In this document: in pieces, positions 58,834 to 64,000 of the stretch | Layout: every line of letters begins with the position of its first letter | How positions within the stretch are numbered: position 1 is the first letter of the stretch | From: Paracoccus sp. MC1862 | Lineage (GTDB): Bacteria > Pseudomonadota > Alphaproteobacteria > Rhodobacterales > Rhodobacteraceae | Assembly: GCF_016617715.1 (NCBI RefSeq) | Contig: NZ_CP067225.1 | Coordinates: forward strand, 3,106,001-3,170,000 | Length of the DNA stretch: 64,000 nt | Direction of reading: 5' to 3' | Made by a program: the position numbers and the translations under genes | The notes under the pieces: model-generated | The model's input: only the letters and a program-made list of their open reading frames with translations | The model's database searches: none | What the model was told of the DNA's origin: nothing

Positions 58834-59049
58834 TCACTTGGACTGCTTGTGTCCGGGGGCGGTGTCCGGCTGCCGCTCGGCATCGGGCAGGTCCGAGGGC
58901 GGGATCGCCAGATCGCGGGCGACATCCATCGTGTCGCTGTCGATGCCGGTGGGTGTGCCGAGGTCGCGCTCGACATCCAGCGAGGTTCTGTCGTCCTTTT
59001 CCCCCTCGTTCCTGACCATGTCGCCGAGGATGGTGGGATGCGTGCTCAT
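58834..59049 (-). CDS. unknown small acidic hydrophilic protein
   Basis: A 71-residue protein rich in Asp, Glu, Thr and Pro with no hydrophobic stretch. It starts MSTHPTILGDMVRNEGEKDD and carries two similar DVxRDL segments (LDVERDLGTP and MDVARDLAIP). An AGGAGG ribosome site precedes the ATG. The composition is that of an intrinsically disordered or stress-protective protein. A 10-codon upstream extension is rejected. Function unknown. Confidence 0.65.
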   Translation of the reverse strand: MSTHPTILGDMVRNEGEKDDRTSLDVERDLGTPTGIDSDTMDVARDLAIPPSDLPDAERQPDTAPGHKQSK

Positions 59050-59118
59050 GACTGCCTCCTTGCAGGTCCGGCAGACCAACTTGCGGCGGGGCAGGGGCGT
59101 TCCGGTGAGGTTCGCGCA

Positions 59119-59149
59119 AAAGAAAACCGCGCCGGGATGCGGCGCGGTT
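59119..59149 (-). terminator. intrinsic terminator after rplI
   Basis: On the minus strand AACCGCGCCG and CGGCGCGGTT form a 10-bp stem around CATCC, followed by TTCTTTTGC. It ends the rpsF-rpsR-rplI operon. Confidence 0.88.
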
Positions 59150-59172
59150 CAAAGTTTTCAAGAAGGCCGGAA

Positions 59173-59760
59173 TCAGCCGCGGGGGGCGTCGTCCTCGTCG
59201 CGGCCGGCCGAGCCGATGTCGTCGAACAGTTCGGCGATCTCGAATTCGGCGGCGGCGTCTTCCTCGGCGGCCAGATCCTGGATCGAGCGGCCCGTCGCCT
59301 GCAGCTCGGCCTCTTCGGGCGAGCGGGCGACGTTCAGGGTGATCTTCGCCTCGACCTCGGGGTGCAGGTGGACCGTCACGTCGTGCAGGCCCAGATCCTT
59401 GATCGGCTCGGCCAGAACGATCTGGCGGCGCTCGACCTGGAACCCATCGGCGGCGGCTGCCTCGGCGATGTCACGCGGCGTGACCGAGCCATAGAGAGCG
59501 CCGGCGTCCGAGGCCGAACGGATGACGACAAAACTCGCCCCGTCCAGCTTTTCGGCGATGCGCTGCGCTTCCGCGCGGGTCTCGTCGTTGCGGCTGGCCA
59601 GTTCGGCCTTGCGGACTTCAAAGGCAGCGATGTTGGCGTCGGACGCGCGCATCGCCTTGCCCTGCGGCAGCAGATAATTGCGGGCGAAGCCTTCCTTGAC
59701 CCGCACCACCTCGCCCATTTGGCCCAGCTTGGCCACGCGTTCCAGAAGAATGACTTGCAT
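59173..59760 (-). CDS. rplI: 50S ribosomal protein L9
   Basis: The L9 protein bridging the L1 stalk region of the 50S subunit. The N-terminal domain begins [19 protein letters not shown] and has the basic [15 protein letters not shown]; a long connecting helix and the C-terminal domain follow (about 85-150). The 195-residue length exceeds the usual 150 because of an acidic C-terminal tail of roughly 45 residues ([18 protein letters not shown]), a feature seen in related bacteria. Third gene of its operon. Confidence 0.96.
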   Translation of the reverse strand: MQVILLERVAKLGQMGEVVRVKEGFARNYLLPQGKAMRASDANIAAFEVRKAELASRNDETRAEAQRIAEKLDGASFVVIRSASDAGALYGSVTPRDIAEAAAADGFQVERRQIVLAEPIKDLGLHDVTVHLHPEVEAKITLNVARSPEEAELQATGRSIQDLAAEEDAAAEFEIAELFDDIGSAGRDEDDAPRG

Positions 59761-59771
59761 CGGTCAGATCC

Positions 59772-59999
59772 TCACTTCACGGCGTAAGGCAGCAGCGCAA
59801 GGAAGCGCGCGCGCTTGATCGCCTGCGCCAGCTTGCGCTGGTTCTTGGCCGAGACGGCGGTGATCCGCGACGGCACGATCTTGCCGCGTTCGCTGATATA
59901 GCGCTGCAGCAGGCGGGTGTCCTTGTAGTCGATCGCGGGCGCGTTGTCGCTCCCGAACGGATCGACCTTGCGGCGGCGGAAAAACGGTTTGGTCGCCAT
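59772..59999 (-). CDS. rpsR: 30S ribosomal protein S18
   Basis: A 75-residue primary binder in the 30S platform. [10 protein letters not shown] and [48 protein letters not shown] are characteristic. It lies 11 bases upstream of rplI and 18 bases behind rpsF; S6 and S18 form a complex, so the order is functional. Confidence 0.97.
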   Translation of the reverse strand: MATKPFFRRRKVDPFGSDNAPAIDYKDTRLLQRYISERGKIVPSRITAVSAKNQRKLAQAIKRARFLALLPYAVK

Positions 60000-60017
60000 G
60001 ATGTCGCTCCTTTACGA

Positions 60018-60491
60018 TCAGAAACGGTCGCCGCGGGGGGCGCGCTCGCGATCCCCACGATCCTCGCCGCGCGATTCGCGGCGCTCGCCACGGTCGCCGT
60101 CCCGGCGGTCACCGTCACGGCGCTCGCCACGATCACCACGGTCCCCACGATCACCACGCTCGCGGTCGTCGCGGCGCTGCATCTGGACCGAGGGGCCTTC
60201 CGCATGCTCGTCCACGCGGACGGTCAGCACACGCATCACGTCGTCATGCAGGCGGGCGAGACGCTCCATCTCCTGCACGGCGGCCGAGGGCGCGTCCGAA
60301 CGCAGGAAGGCGTAATGGCCCTTGCGGTTCTTGTTGATCTTGTAGGCAAGCGTGCGAACGCCCCAGTATTCGCTTTCCCTGACGGTGCCACCGTTGTCGG
60401 CCAGCACGGTCGAGAAATGTTCGATCAGCCCTTCGGCCTGCGCGTTCGACAGGTCCTGGCGGGCGATCAGCACATGCTCGTAAAGCGGCAT
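60018..60491 (-). CDS. rpsF: 30S ribosomal protein S6
   Basis: The S18 partner in the 30S platform. The conserved S6 fold (about 1-100) begins MPLYEHVLIARQDL and contains YKINKNRKGHYAFL. Residues 106-157 form a low-complexity tail of Arg, Gly, Asp and Glu with recurrent RGDRG and RRDGDR units; alphaproteobacterial S6 tails are often long, but this one is strikingly repetitive. The ATG is used because the 29-codon upstream frame does not fit. First gene of the operon. Confidence 0.95.
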   Translation of the reverse strand: MPLYEHVLIARQDLSNAQAEGLIEHFSTVLADNGGTVRESEYWGVRTLAYKINKNRKGHYAFLRSDAPSAAVQEMERLARLHDDVMRVLTVRVDEHAEGPSVQMQRRDDRERGDRGDRGDRGERRDGDRRDGDRGERRESRGEDRGDRERAPRGDRF

Positions 60492-60599
60492 GGCAATCCC
60501 TTCTCGTCTCGGGCGCGCTTCATAGGCGGGTAAGATCCCTTCCGCGCCCCGCCACGAGAGGCTGCGCCGGTTTCGCAAAACTGCGGAAAGGAATGGGGC

Positions 60600-60627
60600 C
60601 TTATAGGGGACGCGCCGCCCCAGGCAA
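60600..60627 (-). promoter_or_regulatory. promoter of the rpsF-rpsR-rplI operon
   Basis: On the minus strand TTGCCT (60627-60622) and TATAAG (60605-60600) are separated by 16 bases, a good sigma-70-type match. It lies about 110 bases upstream of the rpsF start, leaving a leader of roughly 100 bases. Confidence 0.6.
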
Positions 60628-60738
60628 GCGGATTCGGCGCAAACCGATGGAAGAAGACTGCTTCCGGAACAAGAATGGCGGTTCGATGTTCCTCACACTA
60701 CCTATCCCTGCATAGCCACATCAACGACAGGAGCCTTC

Positions 60739-61398
60739 ATGACCCGCACCCTCTCCGTTCTTGCCCTTTCCACCCTGCTGGCGGCCCCCGCCCTTGCGCA
60801 GACCGCCACCGACGCGCAGCAGGCCCCCGCCGCCCCCGAGCCTGCAGCCCAGGCCGCGGCAGCCCCCGCCGAGAGCGGCGACATCAGCGGCGCCTATGTG
60901 ATCGACCCGGGCCACAGCCAGATCGTGTTCTCGTATGATCACCTGGGTTTTTCCATCAGCCACGGCATGATCAACGGCGTCACCGGGACGATCACCCTGG
61001 ACGCGGCGAATCCCGCGAACTCCAGCGTCGAGGCCAGCTTCCCCTTGTCGTCGATCAGCACCATCGACGCGGATCTCGACCAGCATATGTATGGCGACCA
61101 GATGCTGAACGGCGCCTCGCCCGACACGCAGGTGACCTTCCGCTCGACCTCGGTCGAGCTGGAGGATGACGACGAGGCCAAGGTCACGGGCGAGCTGACG
61201 CTGAACGGCGTGACCGCCCCGGTGACGCTGGATGTCGATCTTCGCAAGGCGGCCGCGCATCCGATGACCCAGAAGCCGGCCGTCGGCTTCGTGGCCGAGG
61301 GCGAGATCAAGCGCAGCGACTTCAACCTCGGGATGCTCGCGCCGGCGGTGTCGGACGAGATGGAGCTCCGGATCTCGGTCGAGGCGATCAAGGGCTGA
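60739..61398 (+). CDS. periplasmic YceI-family protein
   Basis: A 219-residue exported protein: signal peptide (about 1-20, ending ALAQ), an Ala/Pro/Gln-rich linker to about residue 47, then the YceI beta-barrel fold (GAYVIDPGHSQIVFSYDHLGF, LNGVTAPVTLDVDL, VGFVAEGEIKRSDFNLG). YceI proteins bind isoprenoid lipids such as polyprenyl quinone derivatives. ACAGGAG precedes the ATG. It is convergent with the cytochrome c peroxidase gene; the pair shares a terminator hairpin. Confidence 0.92.
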   Translation: MTRTLSVLALSTLLAAPALAQTATDAQQAPAAPEPAAQAAAAPAESGDISGAYVIDPGHSQIVFSYDHLGFSISHGMINGVTGTITLDAANPANSSVEASFPLSSISTIDADLDQHMYGDQMLNGASPDTQVTFRSTSVELEDDDEAKVTGELTLNGVTAPVTLDVDLRKAAAHPMTQKPAVGFVAEGEIKRSDFNLGMLAPAVSDEMELRISVEAIKG

Positions 61399-61420
61399 TC
61401 CGGCCGAACCTGGCAGAAGA

Positions 61421-61448
61421 AAGGGCCGCCCTTGGGCGGCCCTGATGC
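61421..61448. terminator. hairpin between yceI and ccp
   Basis: GGGCCGCC and GGCGGCCC form an 8- to 9-bp stem around CTTG. The minus strand continues TTTCTTCTG and the + strand TGATGCTTTT, so it can serve both convergent genes. Confidence 0.7.
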
Positions 61449-61461
61449 TTTTCAGCCGCGA

Positions 61462-62757
61462 TCAGTTCGCCGCGGCATTTGCGCCGGGGGCTGCGTCGAT
61501 CGGCGAGGGGGGCGGCGTCTCGTCGGTGCGGACGGGCAGGGTCGGGTGAACGACCTGCGGCTGCTCGCCGTCCAGCGTGATCAGGAAGGCGGTGATGTCC
61601 CCGGCCTGTTCCTCGGTCAGCTCGGTGCCGAGCTGGGCGGTCGCCATGATCTTCACTGCTTCCTCCAGGCTCCAGACCTTGCCGGAATGGAAATAGGGCG
61701 CGGTCAGGGCGACGTTGCGCAGCGGCGAGGCGCGGAAGACATACTGGTCCTCCTCGGTCTGGGTGACCTCATAGCGGCCGACGTCGCCCTCGGGGCGCAC
61801 CTCGGCGTCGGGCGCCTCGACCAGGCCGAAGGGGAAATATTCCTGCCCGCCGAAGTTCACGCCCGCGTGGCAGGTCGTGCAGCCCGCGTCCATATAGGCC
61901 TGCAGGCCCCGCTTTTCCTGTTCGTTCATGGCGCCGTCCACGCCCATGAGCCACTGGTCGAAGCGCGAGTTCGGGGTGATGAGCGTGGTCTGGAACGCTT
62001 CAAGCGCCAAGGCGAAGTTGTCGAAGGTGATCGGGTCATCCTCGCCGGGGAAGGCCGTCTCGAAGGCCTCGACATAGCCGGGCATCGAACTGATGGTCGC
62101 GATCAGGTTCTCGGGCGTGTTGTTCATCTCGACGCCCGCCTGCACCGGACCCTTGGCCTGCTCGGCCAGATCCTCGGCGCGGCCGTCCCAGAACTGGGCA
62201 GCGTTGAAGACCGCGTTCAGCATGGTGGGCGAGTTGCGCGGCCCCTGTTGCCAGCCATGGCCGACCGAGGCTTCAAGCTGGTCCGTCCCGCCCAGGCCGA
62301 GGTTGTGGCACGAGTGGCAGGAAAAGACGCCCGACAGCGACATCCGGGGATCGAAGAACAGCATCCGTCCCAGATCCGCCCGCGCGCGCGTGATCGGGCG
62401 GCCGCTGGGCAGTTCGGCGGCGCGGGGGATCGGCTCGAACCAGTCCGCGGCTTCGGCCCGCAGTTCGGCATCGGGCGATTCGACTGCGGCAGCCTCGGGC
62501 GTGGCTTGGGGGTCTGACACGGCACCGCCCTCGGGCGGGGTCACGGCGGTTTCGGCGGCGATTTCCTCGGTCGACCCCTGGGCCAGGGCGGCGTCGCCCG
62601 CGGCGGTCGCTTCCTGCGCCGGGTCGCCCGCCGCGGGGACCTGCACCCCCTGCGCCTGTTCGACAACGGCGGCGGGGGCGGTCGCCGGCTGTGCAAAGGC
62701 AACGGGCGCCACAAGGACAAGGGCCGTGGTAAGATACATAAGGGGACGGTAGGTCAT
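61462..62757 (-). CDS. ccp: di-haem cytochrome c peroxidase
   Basis: A periplasmic enzyme that reduces hydrogen peroxide with electrons from c-type cytochromes. The two haem motifs are SCHSCH and CTTCH; SLSGVFSCHSCHNLGLGG, FWDGRAEDLAEQAKGP and PYFHSGKVWSLEEAV fit the Paracoccus-type enzyme. A signal peptide (about 1-24, ending AFAQ) is followed by an unusually long Ala/Glu/Pro-rich region to about residue 100 before the conserved domain. 431 residues; the second ATG is better spaced to GGAG. Gap after the stop is small, toward yceI. Confidence 0.93.
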   Translation of the reverse strand: MTYRPLMYLTTALVLVAPVAFAQPATAPAAVVEQAQGVQVPAAGDPAQEATAAGDAALAQGSTEEIAAETAVTPPEGGAVSDPQATPEAAAVESPDAELRAEAADWFEPIPRAAELPSGRPITRARADLGRMLFFDPRMSLSGVFSCHSCHNLGLGGTDQLEASVGHGWQQGPRNSPTMLNAVFNAAQFWDGRAEDLAEQAKGPVQAGVEMNNTPENLIATISSMPGYVEAFETAFPGEDDPITFDNFALALEAFQTTLITPNSRFDQWLMGVDGAMNEQEKRGLQAYMDAGCTTCHAGVNFGGQEYFPFGLVEAPDAEVRPEGDVGRYEVTQTEEDQYVFRASPLRNVALTAPYFHSGKVWSLEEAVKIMATAQLGTELTEEQAGDITAFLITLDGEQPQVVHPTLPVRTDETPPPSPIDAAPGANAAAN

Positions 62758-62897
62758 CATGGCTCCATTCGCTTGATGCGGTTTCCGCGCGTCAACGGAC
62801 TATCGCACCGGGGCAGTGACGGTTCCATGATGCAGATCAAAGCTTTCGCCTTTCATGCGCCCTTGCCGCCCCCGGTCATGGGGTCTAAGCGGCAGGG

Positions 62898-63953
62898 ATG
62901 CTGCCCGCCGACCGCCTCGACCAGATCGTCAGCCGCTTCGAGTATCTCGAAGCGCGGCTGAATGCGGGACCGCAGGCCGACGAGATTGCGCGCGTCAGCC
63001 GCGAATATGCCGAGCTCGGGCCGGTGGTCGCCCAAGTCGCCGAATGGCGCGCGGCGCGGGCAGGTCTTGCCGAGGCGCAGGCGATGCTGGCCGATCCCGG
63101 CATGCGCGAACTGGCCGAGGACGAGATCGCCCGCCTGCGCGCGCTTCTGCCGGAACTGGAACAGGCGCTGCGGCTGGCGCTGCTGCCGAAGGACGCGGCG
63201 GATGCCCGGCCCGCGATCCTGGAAATCCGCCCCGGCACCGGGGGCGACGAGGCCGCGCTTTTCGCGGGCGACCTGCTGCGGATGTATCAGCGCCATGCGG
63301 AACAGCAGGGCTGGGACTTCCGCCTGCTGGAACTGGCAGAATCCGAACTGGGCGGGGTCAAGGAGGCCGTGGCCCATATCGCGGGCGAGGGGGTCTTCGC
63401 CCGGCTGAAATACGAATCCGGCGTCCACCGGGTCCAGCGGGTGCCGGAAACGGAATCGGGCGGGCGCATCCACACCTCGGCCGCGACCGTGGCGGTCCTG
63501 CCCGAGGCCGAGGACGTGGACATCGACGTCCCCGCCGCCGACATCCGCATCGACACCATGCGCTCGTCAGGGGCGGGGGGCCAGCACGTCAACACGACGG
63601 ACTCAGCGGTGCGGATCACCCACCTGCCGACCGGGATCGTGGTGACAAGCTCGGAAAAGTCGCAGCACCAGAACCGCGCCAACGCGATGGCAGTGCTGCG
63701 GGCGCGGCTTTACGACATGGAACGGTCCCGCGCCGATGCCGAACGCGCCGCCGACCGCAGGTCACAGGTCGGCTCGGGCGACCGCAGCGAGCGCATCCGC
63801 ACCTACAACTTCCCGCAGGGACGGGTGACGGACCACCGGATCAACCTGACGATCTATGCGCTGGACCGGGTGATGGGCGGCGACCTGACCGAGATCATCG
63901 ACGCGCTGACCGCCCACGACCAGGCTGCCCGGCTGGCCGAGGCCGAAGGGTGA
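62898..63953 (+). CDS. prfA: peptide chain release factor 1
   Basis: Recognises UAA and UAG stop codons and triggers peptide release. The GGQ loop is at 227-229 ([19 protein letters not shown]), the recognition PxT region is [13 protein letters not shown], and the C-terminal segment is typical. 351 residues. The 140 bases upstream show no other gene. The stop overlaps the next gene, prmC, whose enzyme methylates this GGQ glutamine. Confidence 0.96.
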   Translation: MLPADRLDQIVSRFEYLEARLNAGPQADEIARVSREYAELGPVVAQVAEWRAARAGLAEAQAMLADPGMRELAEDEIARLRALLPELEQALRLALLPKDAADARPAILEIRPGTGGDEAALFAGDLLRMYQRHAEQQGWDFRLLELAESELGGVKEAVAHIAGEGVFARLKYESGVHRVQRVPETESGGRIHTSAATVAVLPEAEDVDIDVPAADIRIDTMRSSGAGGQHVNTTDSAVRITHLPTGIVVTSSEKSQHQNRANAMAVLRARLYDMERSRADAERAADRRSQVGSGDRSERIRTYNFPQGRVTDHRINLTIYALDRVMGGDLTEIIDALTAHDQAARLAEAEG

Positions 63954-64000
63954 GGGACGGTCACGCGGCGCTGGCCGAGGCGACCGCCCGGCTGGCCGCA
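63950..64000 (+). CDS. prmC: release-factor glutamine methyltransferase PrmC, partial
   Basis: Only 17 codons are present before the window ends, starting with GTG that overlaps the prfA stop (GTGA). The translated start [16 protein letters not shown] resembles the helical N-terminus of PrmC/HemK, and prmC usually follows prfA. The call rests mainly on gene order. Confidence 0.6.
   Translation, partial: MRDGHAALAEATARLAA

Noticed and set aside
56709..59015. 768-codon + strand open frame over the YihY gene and the unknown proteins
   Set aside because: Arg/His/Gly-rich shadow, runs through the tig terminator, and the opposite strand has well-marked starts and ribosome sites.
60040..60170. CRISPR-like repeats in the 3' part of rpsF
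   Set aside because: The repeats are short, adjoining and in frame, encoding the RGD-rich tail of S6; there are no spacers.

Overview
The window is GC-rich chromosomal DNA from an alphaproteobacterium of the Rhodobacteraceae/Paracoccaceae, probably Paracoccus or a close relative. Support: the dcw cluster followed by lpxC-bamD-recN; a Paracoccus-type di-haem cytochrome c peroxidase; glnB-glnA as an operon; a ScfR-type acyl-CoA regulator with TTTGCAAA operators; and two small-RNA loci that resemble ones described in Rhodobacter sphaeroides (tandem CCUCCUCCC-loop hairpins, and an UpsM-like leader upstream of mraZ). I see no phage, IS element, CRISPR array or rRNA. This is a core-genome region with small accessory inserts.

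Layout. 1-2002: rlmJ (cut by the left edge) and apbC/mrp are divergent, with a tandem small-RNA locus between them. 2003-29512: the division and cell wall cluster on the + strand, with a regulatory leader (MraZ operator repeats, UpsM-like leader and terminator), then mraZ-rsmH-ftsL-ftsI-murE-murF-mraY-[membrane protein]-murD-[GFA protein]-ftsW-murG-murC-[membrane protein]; an opposing choline-sulfate operon (choX-betC); then murB-ddl-ftsQ-ftsA-ftsZ, a terminator, and lpxC-bamD-recN. Most dcw genes overlap by a few bases or are closely spaced.

29531-35650: a leftward valine-degradation operon (mmsA, acyl-CoA dehydrogenase, 3-hydroxyisobutyryl-CoA hydrolase, mmsB) with a divergent LysR regulator. 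35707-37684: CBS protein, coaD and a DUF2189 membrane protein. 37735-41032: a bactofilin overlapping an M23 peptidase (BacA/LmdC-like module), then a ScfR-family regulator with a TTTGCAAA operator. 41153-44843: a DUF486 protein, dnaB, pyrE and pyrC, with two DnaA boxes upstream of dnaB. 44984-50432: a conserved small protein, gap, a 47-residue membrane protein, an isolated FliG-like gene, purB and a zinc alcohol/formaldehyde dehydrogenase. 50564-54252: glnB-glnA with an NtrC-type dyad, nnr and tRNA-Leu(UAG). 54313-59049: a glycosyltransferase, tig, a YihY membrane protein and two unknown proteins. 59173-60491: the rpsF-rpsR-rplI operon with a good promoter. 60739-64000: yceI and ccp (convergent), then prfA and the start of prmC.

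Most genes are housekeeping and confidently recognised. The more unusual content is regulatory: the CCUCCUCCC hairpin array, the MraZ 10-bp repeats next to an UpsM-like attenuator, DnaA boxes at dnaB, and small uncharacterised membrane proteins lodged inside conserved operons. No clearly new multi-gene system is evident.
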